Assembly (NCBI RefSeq): GCF_000427445.1
Contig: NZ_KE386496.1
Location: 2,867,504 to 2,931,503 of the forward strand
Origin: Methylocapsa acidiphila B2
Lineage (GTDB): Bacteria > Pseudomonadota > Alphaproteobacteria > Rhizobiales > Beijerinckiaceae
Reading direction: 5' to 3'
DNA length: 64,000 nt
Position numbers and translations under genes: made by a program. Shown piece after piece: positions 43,334 through 51,566 of the stretch. The notes under the pieces were generated by a model. That model was not told the DNA's origin and searched no databases. It worked only from the letters and a program-made list of their open reading frames with translations. Positions within the stretch are counted from its first letter, which is position 1. Every line of letters starts with the position of its first letter.

Positions 43334-44533
43334 TCAACAATGTTCCGTAGCGTGGCGCCGATAGATGTGCTCCCATTGTTCCGCGATGAGCGCCGGAGCG
43401 TATCGCCTCGCGAACTCCACCGCTGAGGCGCCCATGCTGACGCGGAGCTTTTCGTCGGCGAGCAATTGCCCCAGGCGCTCGGCGAGCGCTGTTTCATCGC
43501 CTGGCTCGACGAGAAAGCAGCAGGCGGCGGAAACATGTTCCGGCAAGCCTTGGGCCCGCGCGACGACTGCGGGCAAGCCGCTGGCGAACGCCTGCATGAG
43601 CGCGAGCGATTGGGTCTCGGCCGTGCTCATCATGACGAAGACATCCGCCGCCTGATAAAATTCGGCGAGCCGCTCCAAGCTGACGAAACCGGTGAATTGT
43701 GCGCGCGCGCCGAGTTTTAGGTCGATCGCAAGCGCGCGCAAGCTTTTTTCTGCTTGCCCATGGCCAGTCGCAATGAGCGTCGCCGGCACCTGCGGCGGCA
43801 GCCGGGCGATGGCGCGCAAGACGACGTCGACGTGCTTTTCGGCCGCGAGCCGGCCGGCATACATCACGACCGGTCCGGATAAGCCGAGCGCCTTCCTGAT
43901 TTCGCGCTTGCGTTCGGCGCAGGCCGGCTTGAAGGCTCCGAGCCGCACGGGGTTAGCGACCGCCCGCGCCGGCCGGACGAAACGCATCCGCCGCATGTCT
44001 TCGATGAGCCGGTCGTTCGGCGCTGTCACATAGGCGCATCGATTATAATACCAGGCGCTATATCGTCCCGCGACCTTCGAAAGCCTTCGACCGAGAAGGG
44101 GGACGTAACCCACGAATTCCTCGATTGGCGTATGATTGGTTCCGATCAGAGGAACATCGAGGACAGAACTTGCCAACAGGGCTTCGAATCCGGCCCCGAA
44201 TGGAGTCTGCGTGTGAATGATGTCGGGCTTGAATTTTCGTAGGTGCGGCAGGCTCGCGCCGAAGGGAGCGACCAGGCGCCATTGGCCGGTGGGAGATCCA
44301 GGCGCTCCTACGGCGGGTAGGCGATGCGCGGTGAAATCCCAATCAACGTCGGGGGGTGCGGATTCGCTCGAATGCGAGGATCCGGCGAGCTTGTAATCCT
44401 TCTTGGAATATTCGGAAACGAAATAACCTATATCATGTCCGCGCTGCGCTAGCTCGCGCCCGGTCGCGATGATCGAATCCGCAATTCCGCTAATCTCCGG
44501 ATAGAAAATGTCCGAGTAGAATGCGATCCGCAT
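43334..44533 (-). CDS. Glycosyltransferase, GT4-like (group 1), PimB/MgtA-like
   Basis: A 399-residue GT-B enzyme. The N-terminus MRIAFYSDIFYPEISGIADSI and HTQTPFGAGFEALLASS, then GTNHTPIEEF, are typical of the diacylglycerol/phosphatidylinositol glycosyltransferase and mannosyltransferase branch. The C-terminal domain has VVMYAGRLAAEKHVDVVL and the donor-site STAETQSLALMQAFASGLPAVVA. A GGAGG ribosome site supports the ATG. It converges on the small membrane-protein gene. A lipid acceptor is plausible from the subfamily, but only by inference. Confidence 0.9.
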   Translation of the reverse strand: MRIAFYSDIFYPEISGIADSIIATGRELAQRGHDIGYFVSEYSKKDYKLAGSSHSSESAPPDVDWDFTAHRLPAVGAPGSPTGQWRLVAPFGASLPHLRKFKPDIIHTQTPFGAGFEALLASSVLDVPLIGTNHTPIEEFVGYVPLLGRRLSKVAGRYSAWYYNRCAYVTAPNDRLIEDMRRMRFVRPARAVANPVRLGAFKPACAERKREIRKALGLSGPVVMYAGRLAAEKHVDVVLRAIARLPPQVPATLIATGHGQAEKSLRALAIDLKLGARAQFTGFVSLERLAEFYQAADVFVMMSTAETQSLALMQAFASGLPAVVARAQGLPEHVSAACCFLVEPGDETALAERLGQLLADEKLRVSMGASAVEFARRYAPALIAEQWEHIYRRHATEHC

Positions 44534-44630
44534 TGGCGCGCCTCCAAGAGCTCAAAGGCGCCGGCGCGCGAGCCTCACCCGCCGGAGATCCGTCGCGCGC
44601 CATTTTACGTGCATGCGGGATTGGAATGGC

Positions 44631-44876
44631 TCAATCGCAGGCTTGAAGCAAGCGCTCGCCTTGGGGGGTCGAAACATGACGGACGACGCATGCGGCGCGA
44701 TCCACGGTTTCCGTGGAGGGGGTCTGGCCGACCGAGGCGGTTTGCGCCTCGATAAAAGTCGAAGGATGAAAATGCAGGCGCCCATTCGCTTCGTGCGCCG
44801 AGGCTGTTGGAGGAACGAAGGCCGCGACGAAAAGGGCGGCGACGATGGCGTTGGCGAGGTTCTGTTTCGAGATCAT
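44631..44876 (-). CDS. Small secreted protein of unknown function
   Basis: An 81-residue protein with a clear signal peptide (NLANAIVAALFVAAFVPPTASA, cleavage before HEANG at about residue 28). The ~54-residue mature part is polar, has three histidines near its N-terminus (HEANGRLHFHPSTF) and two cysteines (C62 and C80) that could form one disulfide. GGAG seven bases upstream supports the start. No family recognised. It diverges from the P450 gene and could be a precursor or partner for the locus, but that is speculative. Confidence 0.65.
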   Translation of the reverse strand: MISKQNLANAIVAALFVAAFVPPTASAHEANGRLHFHPSTFIEAQTASVGQTPSTETVDRAACVVRHVSTPQGERLLQACD

Positions 44877-44954
44877 CTGAGCGCTCCGTGGCTGTCGCGA
44901 GGGCTGTTCACGCCCTTTCCATGCCGATAGTCATGACGCGATCCGGAAGCGGTC

Positions 44955-44974
44955 CCTGTGGGAAAACCCACAGG
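44955..44974. promoter_or_regulatory. Perfect 8-bp-stem hairpin in the P450 upstream region
   Basis: CCTGTGGG-AAAA-CCCACAGG is a perfect inverted repeat between the divergent small secreted protein (start 44876) and the P450 (start 45101). With no T-run it is not a typical terminator. It may be an operator for a dimeric regulator or an mRNA leader hairpin. The rest of 44877-45100 has no gene. Confidence 0.45.
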
Positions 44975-45100
44975 CCGGGACGCTGTTCGGATGGAGCTTG
45001 CGAGCGAATGATCTGGCGGTGTTATGGTCGTGCGCCGCCACGATCGGGGGAGCGCCGCGATCGCTTTTGAGATCGCGCCAGAGCTGAAGGAAATCCTCAA

Positions 45101-46507
45101 ATGGACGACGTCGCGAAGCCGCGAGCAAACCGGACGCCGCCCGGTCCCAAAGGCCTTCCGTTTCTCGGCAATTTGCTGGAGCTCAAGCGCGACCCTCTCG
45201 GCTTCCTCGCCAATTGCGCCGCCGCCTATGGAGACGTCGCGCGCCTTCGTCTCGGAGGCCAGCCCGCCTATCTCGTCAATAACGCGAAATATATCGAGAG
45301 CATTCTGGTCACGAACGCCGGCAATTTCGTCAAGACCGCCGGCGGGACGCAAGCAAGGCCGCGCGCTGCGCGCCGTGCGCCCGATCTCATGACCTGGGTG
45401 AGAAACTTTCCGTCCGATGGCGAGGCCTGGCTTCCGGACCGCGAGCTCGCACATCCGGACCATCGAGAACGCCGGGACATTCAGCCGGCGTTTCATGCCG
45501 AACGCATCGAGTCTTACGCCGCGCACATGGTCGCTTTGACGGTGGATATGCTTGCGACGTGGAAGCATGGCGAGGCCCGTGACATTCACGCGGATATGAC
45601 GCATTTGTCCGTGGCGATCATCGCCAAGACCTTGTTCGGCGCCGAGGCCTCGGCTGACGCTGAAACACTGGCGGAATCGTTTCGGGTCGTCATCGCTCAG
45701 ATCGTCAGCCAGATGGTCGATCCCATCCATTTTCCCAGCTTTGTTCCGACGCCGCATCAACTCCGGCTGCGAAAAGCGATCCGCCAGATCGAGGCATTCC
45801 TGAACGAGCTCATTCGCCAGCGCCGCAACGAGCAGCATGACGATTTTCTGTCGCTGCTGCTCGCCGCTCACGAGGACAAAGGCGGCGCGGTCGGCGAGAA
45901 TAATTGGCGCTATCAGGCGATGACCGTGTTCGTCGCCGGCTATGAGACGACCGCCTTGACCCTCACATGGGCTCTCTATCTCATTTCGCAAAATCCCGAC
46001 GTCGAAGCCCGGCTTTTGGACGAGCTGCACGCCGTCCTGGGCGGCCGGCCGCCCAGCGCCGCAGACGTGCGCAAGCTTCGATATGCAGACATGGTGATCA
46101 AGGAGACCTTGCGCCTCTATCCGCCGGTTTGGCTGCTCGGCCCTCGCGTCGGAGTGGACGCGTTCGAGGTCGGTCCATATCGGTTGCCCGCCGGCGCCAC
46201 GGTCTTGATCAGCCCCTGGGTGACTCATCGCGATCCGCGCTATTTCGCGCAGCCGGAAAAATTTGATCCGGATCGCTGGTCCGAGAAGACGAACGAGCCG
46301 TCGGAGAAATACGCCTATTTCCCGTTTAGCGGCGGCGAGCGTCAATGCATCGGGAAATCCTACGCCACGATGGAGGCTGTTCTTCTGCTCGCGACAATCC
46401 TTCAAGGCTTCCGATTGGAGCTTGTGCCGGAGGCGAGGGTTGCGCCGCAAGCGCTCGTGACCCTTCAGCCGCGGCGCGGCTTGCCCATGCGGGTCACGGC
46501 TCTCTAG
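45101..46507 (+). CDS. Cytochrome P450 (possible compensated frameshifts near residues 81-106)
   Basis: A 468-residue class I/II-type P450 monooxygenase. The proline-rich hinge PPGPKGLPFLGNL is at the N-terminus without a membrane anchor. The I-helix AGYETT motif is near 280, the K-helix ExxR in KETLR is near 335, and the heme-binding FPFSGGERQCIG has Cys416. W110 and R114 give the C-helix WxxxR. Between about 45341 and 45418 the annotated frame gives an unlikely Arg/Pro-rich run, while neighbouring frames read GRKQGRALRAVRPIS and then DLGEKLSV, more like a P450 B'-C region. Three one-base insertions would restore the frame. Redox partners are not in the window. It sits 17 bp before an ABC transporter. 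Confidence 0.88.
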   Translation: MDDVAKPRANRTPPGPKGLPFLGNLLELKRDPLGFLANCAAAYGDVARLRLGGQPAYLVNNAKYIESILVTNAGNFVKTAGGTQARPRAARRAPDLMTWVRNFPSDGEAWLPDRELAHPDHRERRDIQPAFHAERIESYAAHMVALTVDMLATWKHGEARDIHADMTHLSVAIIAKTLFGAEASADAETLAESFRVVIAQIVSQMVDPIHFPSFVPTPHQLRLRKAIRQIEAFLNELIRQRRNEQHDDFLSLLLAAHEDKGGAVGENNWRYQAMTVFVAGYETTALTLTWALYLISQNPDVEARLLDELHAVLGGRPPSAADVRKLRYADMVIKETLRLYPPVWLLGPRVGVDAFEVGPYRLPAGATVLISPWVTHRDPRYFAQPEKFDPDRWSEKTNEPSEKYAYFPFSGGERQCIGKSYATMEAVLLLATILQGFRLELVPEARVAPQALVTLQPRRGLPMRVTAL

Positions 46508-46524
46508 AAGGAGATTGTCTTGAA

Positions 46525-48195
46525 ATGCGCAGACATTTCGCAAGACGGCGCCGCGCTGAGCCGAGGCCGCCCCCGGCAAGCGTTTCGTCGCTTTCTTTCC
46601 TAGGCTTGCTCGCGCATTCGCGTCGCCTGCTGCTGGCGTCGGCCGCCACGGGCCTTTCGGCGGGAGCAGGCGTCGCCGCGCTCGTGACCTTGATCGGGGG
46701 AGCCTTGGGCCAAGCCCCGCACGATGGGACGGCGTCCGCCCTGCCTTATTTCAGTCTTTGCCTCTTCGTCACCGCCGCCGGCGGCATTTCGGAAATTCTG
46801 ATCGTGCGATTGGCGCAGGATAATCTGTGCGATTTGCGGTTGCGGTTGGCGCGCCACATTCTCTCCGCGCCCTACCGCCAGTTGCAATCTATTGGGCCGC
46901 ATCGACTCACCGCGACATTGACTGAGGACGTCGGCCATCTCGCGGCGCTTCTCGAATCGGCGCCGCCGCTTTTGATCGAGGCCGCTACGCTCATCGGCGC
47001 CTTTGTCTACATGGGTTGGCTTTCGTGGTCGTTCCTGCTCCTGTTTCTGGCGTTCTTGCTGGTTGGCGGCCTCGGCGCGTACATTTTGCAGATTCGCTCC
47101 TACCATTGGCACCAGAAGGCGCGCGAGGCGACCGACGCCTTGTTCGGCCATTTCCGCGGCCTGACCGACGGCAGCAAGGAATTGAACATGAGCGCGCCGC
47201 GCCGGCGCGCATTCCTGAATGATTTGAACGCCGCCGCTGACGCCATCAAGACGCGGATTGTCAGAGGCAGAATTCTGACCGTTGCGTCGGACTATTGGGG
47301 CAAACTGGCGTTCTTCCTCCTGATCGGGCTTATCGTGTTCGTTCTGCCGAGCCTCGAAGGCGCGAGCCGCGAGAAGGTCGCCGGATTCGCCTTCGTCGTG
47401 CTGTTTGCGATGCGCCCTATTTCCGTGCTCCTGAACGCCACGCCTGTTTTCGGCAAGGCCGCCGTTGCGTTGCGCAATATCGAGGAGCTCGGCCTCGCCG
47501 TCGGCCCGGAGCCGCGCGTGGAAGGCGAAAGGCTCGGGGCGATCGCAACCAGCCCGACAAGGCTCGAGCTCGCCGGAGTCGCGCATAGGAGCCCGGCCGA
47601 CGACGGAGAAAGCGGCTTTCTTCTTGGGCCTCTCGATCTGCGGATCGAGCCGGGCGAGCTCCTCTTCGTCACCGGCGGCAATGGCGCCGGAAAGACGACG
47701 CTGGCGCTGCTCATCCTCGGGCTTTATCCGCCGGACGAGGGCTCGTTGCGGCTCGGCGGCATGGTCGTCACGGAGGCGAACCGCGATCATTATCGGCAAC
47801 ATTTCGCCGCCGTCTTCGCCGACGCCTTCATATCGGATTGGTTGCCCTGGGATCGCGCGCCGGAGACGGCGGCGCGCGCGGCGGCGTTGCTCGCGCGCAT
47901 GCGCCTTGCCGAGAAGGTGCGCATTGACGATGGACGGTTCTCGACGATCGATCTGTCTCGAGGACAGCGCAAGCGCCTGGCGTTGATCGCGGCCTATCTC
48001 GAAGATCGGCCCTTTTATCTTTTTGACGAATGGGCGGCCGAGCAAGACCCGCCCTTTCGCGATATTTTTTATGAAGAGCTTTTGCCGGAACTCAGGGCGC
48101 GCGGAAAGACGGTCGTCGTCATCACTCATGACGATCGGCATTTTCACTTGGCCGATCGGCGGATTCATTTGAATTCCGGGCGGATCGAAGAATAG
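46525..48195 (+). CDS. ABC transporter, SyrD/PvdE (cyclic-peptide export) type, fused membrane and ATPase domains
   Basis: A 556-residue half-transporter with about six transmembrane helices in the first ~330 residues, then an ATPase domain: Walker A GGNGAGKTT, signature DLSRGQRKRLALI, Walker B FYLFDEWAAEQD and the switch histidine in VITHDD. The GQRKR signature and DEWAAEQDP box are typical of the SyrD/PvdE/microcin-J25-exporter group, which moves peptides or siderophore precursors to the periplasm. It starts 17 bp after the P450 stop with AAGGAG upstream, so the two are probably one operon. No peptide synthetase or lasso/RiPP gene is visible nearby. Confidence 0.88.
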   Translation: MRRHFARRRRAEPRPPPASVSSLSFLGLLAHSRRLLLASAATGLSAGAGVAALVTLIGGALGQAPHDGTASALPYFSLCLFVTAAGGISEILIVRLAQDNLCDLRLRLARHILSAPYRQLQSIGPHRLTATLTEDVGHLAALLESAPPLLIEAATLIGAFVYMGWLSWSFLLLFLAFLLVGGLGAYILQIRSYHWHQKAREATDALFGHFRGLTDGSKELNMSAPRRRAFLNDLNAAADAIKTRIVRGRILTVASDYWGKLAFFLLIGLIVFVLPSLEGASREKVAGFAFVVLFAMRPISVLLNATPVFGKAAVALRNIEELGLAVGPEPRVEGERLGAIATSPTRLELAGVAHRSPADDGESGFLLGPLDLRIEPGELLFVTGGNGAGKTTLALLILGLYPPDEGSLRLGGMVVTEANRDHYRQHFAAVFADAFISDWLPWDRAPETAARAAALLARMRLAEKVRIDDGRFSTIDLSRGQRKRLALIAAYLEDRPFYLFDEWAAEQDPPFRDIFYEELLPELRARGKTVVVITHDDRHFHLADRRIHLNSGRIEE

Positions 48196-48267
48196 GCCGC
48201 CGAGCTTGCCGCGTCGCGGGCCGCGGCTATGATCTTGTTCCGAACAGGCGCAGGAACAGCGGGCGAG

Positions 48268-49008
48268 ATGAACGGAGAGCGAGACGAGTTCGCCAAGCCT
48301 TTCGTGCTGGCGCATGGATCCTGGCATGGCGGCTGGTGCTGGCGGCGCGTCGCCGATCGGCTGGAGGCCGCCGGGCGCCGGGTCTTTGCGCCGAGCTATA
48401 CGGGAATGGGCGATCGCGTCCATCTCCTGAACAAGAACATTTCGATCGATACTTTCGTGCAAGATCTCGTCGAGGTCTTCGTGGCGGAGGAGCTGACTGG
48501 GGCCGTGCTTGTCGGGCATAGTTTTGGCGGCGTCCCGATCACCGGAGTCGCCGACCGAATCCCCGAGCGCATCGCCCATCTCGTCTATCTCGACGCCATC
48601 GTGCCGGAGAGCGGCGAGAGCGCCTTTTCGACCCTTCCGGCCGGGGAGGCCGAGCGGCGCATCACCAGCGCTCAAGAAGCGAATGGCGGCGTCGCGGTCC
48701 CGGCGCCCGCCATTCTGCCGGCCGCCTTTGGCCTCGCGAAAGGGACCCCTGAGTATGATTGGGTGGCGCGGCGGCTGACCGCTCATCCGCTCGGCGCCTA
48801 TACGCGCCCGCTTATGCTGCGCGGCCCGACCGGGAACGATCTTCCGCGCACCTATGTCTATTGCGGGAGCCCTCCACATCCTTACATGGCGCCGTCGCAG
48901 GCCCGCGTGCGAGCCGCCGCCGGCTGGGACTGGGTCGAGCTTTTAGCGCCGCATGAGGCGATGATCACCCATCCCGACGAAGTGGCGCGAATTCTCCTCG
49001 GCCTTTAG
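48268..49008 (+). CDS. Alpha/beta-hydrolase (esterase/salicylate-esterase-like)
   Basis: A 246-residue alpha/beta-hydrolase of the plant-MeSA-esterase-like bacterial group. The oxyanion/HG motif is in LAHGSWHGGWCWRRV, the nucleophile serine in VLVGHSFGGVP, an acid candidate in LVYLDAIVPESGESAF and the catalytic histidine in LLAPHEAMITHPDEV. The internal start MNGERDE is preferred over ATG/GTG starts further upstream. It follows the ABC transporter by 72 bp and might be cotranscribed with it, but the family is common and its substrate unknown. Confidence 0.87.
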   Translation: MNGERDEFAKPFVLAHGSWHGGWCWRRVADRLEAAGRRVFAPSYTGMGDRVHLLNKNISIDTFVQDLVEVFVAEELTGAVLVGHSFGGVPITGVADRIPERIAHLVYLDAIVPESGESAFSTLPAGEAERRITSAQEANGGVAVPAPAILPAAFGLAKGTPEYDWVARRLTAHPLGAYTRPLMLRGPTGNDLPRTYVYCGSPPHPYMAPSQARVRAAAGWDWVELLAPHEAMITHPDEVARILLGL

Positions 49009-49258
49009 CTTCGTTTGGCGTCTCGCTTTGGCCGCCGTGCGGCCGCGCCGAGCGCGCCGATCGGTTCAGGCCAGCGTCGGCCAGACATATTTTACTTGCC
49101 AGCCTCTCGAAATCACGACAATGGATTTTGCTTGAAGCGCGGGCGCCGCGAGAAGGCGATGCGCTTCGACCGTGACATAAGGGAAGTGGGGGCGTGATTG
49201 CTCGCGGCGGTCGCGAGCCTGTTCAGGCCGGGGCGCGTCCGGGGGCGAGGAGCAGACC

Positions 49259-49927
49259 ATGACGATGAACCACCCCTATGCCGGGCCGGACGAATTGCCC
49301 TCCGCGTTCCCGATTTTTCCGCTCGCCAAGGCGCTGCTGCTGCCGCGCGGCCAGCTGCCGCTCAATATTTTCGAGCCGCGCTATCTCGCCATGATCGAGA
49401 ATGTGATCAAGGGGGAGCGGATTATCGGCATGATCCAGCCGGATCCTACGGCGACCGAGTCTTCCGTAGGGCCGGCGCTGTTTCCGGTCGGCTGCGCCGG
49501 CCGCCTCACCCAATTCGCCGAAAGCGGCGACGGACGTTATCTCATCACCTTGACCGGCGTAGCGCGTTTCCAGCTCGTCGAAGAGATCGAGGCCGGCACG
49601 CCCTATCGCCAGGCCCGCGCCGATTTCAGTCCTTTCCTGGTCGATTTCAGTCCTCGTGCGGGGGAGGATCTCGTCGACCGTGACGGGGTGCTGCGCGCCT
49701 TGCGGGAATTCGCCGAGACGAATAATCTTCAAATCGACTGGAGCAGCATTCACGAGGCGCCCAATGAAGCGCTTGTGAACGCGCTTTCGATGATGAGCCC
49801 TTTTGGGACGCGGGAAAAGCAGGCGCTTCTCGAAGCGGGCGACCTGAAGCGCCGCGCCGATGTTCTCGTCGCGATCACCGAGTTTGAACTCGCGCGCGGG
49901 AAAGGCGCAGCTTCGCCTTTGCAATAG
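49259..49927 (+). CDS. LON-domain (Lon N-terminal substrate-binding) protein
   Basis: A 222-residue protein consisting of a Lon N-terminal-like domain without ATPase or protease parts (the YcbA/COG2802 family). Signatures are FPIFPLAKALLLPRGQLPLNIFEPRYLAMI near residue 17-46 in overlapping blocks, GCAGRLTQF, and LTGVARFQLVEE. It probably binds unfolded proteins. The ribosome site GAGGAG is good. It precedes the UPF0434 gene on the same strand, a neighbour pair I recall in alphaproteobacteria. Upstream 49009-49258 has no gene. Confidence 0.92.
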   Translation: MTMNHPYAGPDELPSAFPIFPLAKALLLPRGQLPLNIFEPRYLAMIENVIKGERIIGMIQPDPTATESSVGPALFPVGCAGRLTQFAESGDGRYLITLTGVARFQLVEEIEAGTPYRQARADFSPFLVDFSPRAGEDLVDRDGVLRALREFAETNNLQIDWSSIHEAPNEALVNALSMMSPFGTREKQALLEAGDLKRRADVLVAITEFELARGKGAASPLQ

Positions 49928-50006
49928 CCTATCAAAATGCGCGCGGGCGCTTCCAAACCGCAATTCCAAACAATGAACGACAACCACGACCATGAGGGAG
50001 AAGGCG

Positions 50007-50228
50007 ATGGTGGACAGAACCCAAAAGACCAGCGGCAAGACGGCGCCCGAACCGTCGCGGATCGACCCGCGGCTGCTCGAGATCCTCGTTTGCCCCCGCA
50101 CCAAGACGACGCTCGAATATGATGCGCAAAAGCAGGAATTGATCTCGCGCGCGGCGCGGCTCGCCTATCCGATCCGCGACGGCATCCCGATCATGTTGCC
50201 CGACGAGGCGCGTCCTCTCGAGGACTGA
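50007..50228 (+). CDS. UPF0434 / Trm112-like protein
   Basis: A 73-residue protein of the YcaR/UPF0434 family, related to the Trm112 zinc-ribbon-like fold. The family signature runs [17 protein letters not shown], then [23 protein letters not shown]. Only one cysteine of the ancestral zinc site (CP) remains here, as in many bacterial members. The ATG at 50007 has GGGAGAAGG directly upstream, which decides against an ATG five codons earlier. A strong terminator follows 38 bp after the stop. Confidence 0.9.
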   Translation: MVDRTQKTSGKTAPEPSRIDPRLLEILVCPRTKTTLEYDAQKQELISRAARLAYPIRDGIPIMLPDEARPLED

Positions 50229-50266
50229 GGCGTCCCCGCATCCTTTCAAGCCTACGCCCAGATTTA

Positions 50267-50296
50267 CGCCGCGATGTCTTAGTCGCGGCGTTTTTT
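50267..50296 (+). terminator. Rho-independent terminator after the LON/UPF0434 operon
   Basis: CGCCGCGA (50267-50274) pairs with TCGCGGCG (50283-50290), extended by one A-T pair, around an 8-base loop. A six-T run (50291-50296) follows at once. This is the clearest intrinsic terminator in the window and sets the 3' end of the upstream operon. Confidence 0.88.
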
Positions 50297-50440
50297 GTTT
50301 CGTATGATGAAAAATCATATTTCCTTGACGCCGAATGATGTCGGTTCATTCTGAGCCGCGGCCGTGAGACGCGTTAACGGACTCGATTCGACTCGTCAGG
50401 CCGCCTCACAAGACGAAACCGCTCATTCGACCGGGAGGAA

Positions 50441-51529
50441 ATGATGATCCAAACATTCGCCAAGGCGGTCTTGGCCGCGGCTCTGGCTTTCGCCTCGCCG
50501 GCTCAAGCCTGCACCGGCATACGCCTCGTCGCCAAGGACGGCGGAGTCGCGCCCGGCCGCACCTTGGAATTCGGCGTCGATCTCGAATCGGACGTCATCA
50601 TCATCCCGAAGGGAACGGCGATCACGGGCTCGACGCCCGACGGCGGCAAAGGGATCGCCTATACGACCAAATTTGGCGCGGTCGGCGCCAATGGGGCCGG
50701 GTTGCCCGACATTATCGATGGGATCAACGATCAGGGTCTTTATGTCGGGCTCTTCTACTTTCCGGGCTATGGCTCCTTCGCCGAGACGACCAAGGAGAAC
50801 GCTGCGCGCGCCCTCGCCCCTTACGAATATGGCACATGGCTTCTCGGCAATTTCGCCAGCGTGGACGAGGTCAAGGCGAATTTCGAAAAGGTCGTCGTTG
50901 TTCCCGTCGTCGTCGATGCGATCAAGGAGGCGCCGCCGGTCCATTTCGTCATCCATGACCGCAGCGGCAAGTCCGTGGTCATCGAGCCGGCCGATCATGG
51001 GCTCAAGATCTACGACAATCCGCTTGGGGTCTTGACCAATGCGCCGACCTTTGATTGGCATATGACCAATCTTCGCAATTACATTAATTTGACCGCCACC
51101 AATGTTCCGCCGGTGGATTTGTCGGGCCTCAAGCTCGCACAGTTCGGTCAAGGCAGCGGCATGCGCGGCCTTCCGGGGGATTTCACACCGCCCTCCCGCC
51201 TCGCGCGCGCGGTCGCCTTCTCCCAGGCGGCGCCACAGCCGCAAACCGCGCCCGAGGCGGTTCTTCAGGTCTTCCATATCCTGAACAATTTCGACATTCC
51301 CTACGGCGCCGTGCGCGACGCGCATGACGGCCTCAAGCATGCCGATTATACGCTATGGACCAGCGCGGCCGACTTGAAAAATTTGAAATGGTATTTCAAG
51401 ACCTTCAACGATCAGTCGATTCGCAGCGTCGATCTTGGGACCGCCGTCGCGGCGGCCAAGGGCAAGATCAGATATATCAAGATGGATTCGAAACAGCCTG
51501 TGCGCGATGTCTCGAAGGACTTGAAGTAG
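50441..51529 (+). CDS. Choloylglycine-hydrolase-family (linear amide C-N) hydrolase, exported
   Basis: A 362-residue Ntn hydrolase of the bile-salt hydrolase / penicillin V acylase family. A signal peptide ends at Ala23 (SPAQA), so cleavage itself would expose the nucleophile Cys24 (CTGIRL), as in periplasmic Gram-negative penicillin V acylases. The NGAGLPDIIDGINDQGLYVGLFYFPG region and VLTNAPTFDWHMTNLRNYINL (with the family Asn/Arg positions) are intact. GGAGG lies 5 bases before the second ATG (50444), so translation may begin there. In Gram-negative bacteria such enzymes can cleave N-acyl-homoserine lactones; the substrate here is unknown. Monocistronic after a terminator. Confidence 0.92.
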   Translation: MMIQTFAKAVLAAALAFASPAQACTGIRLVAKDGGVAPGRTLEFGVDLESDVIIIPKGTAITGSTPDGGKGIAYTTKFGAVGANGAGLPDIIDGINDQGLYVGLFYFPGYGSFAETTKENAARALAPYEYGTWLLGNFASVDEVKANFEKVVVVPVVVDAIKEAPPVHFVIHDRSGKSVVIEPADHGLKIYDNPLGVLTNAPTFDWHMTNLRNYINLTATNVPPVDLSGLKLAQFGQGSGMRGLPGDFTPPSRLARAVAFSQAAPQPQTAPEAVLQVFHILNNFDIPYGAVRDAHDGLKHADYTLWTSAADLKNLKWYFKTFNDQSIRSVDLGTAVAAAKGKIRYIKMDSKQPVRDVSKDLK

Positions 51530-51566
51530 TCCTTCGCCTTCGCGGCGACGGCGGAGGGAGCGTCCC

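Noticed and set aside
46600-48879. 759-codon minus-strand open frame
   Set aside because: Antisense to the SyrD-type ABC transporter and alpha/beta hydrolase; no domain or ribosome site.
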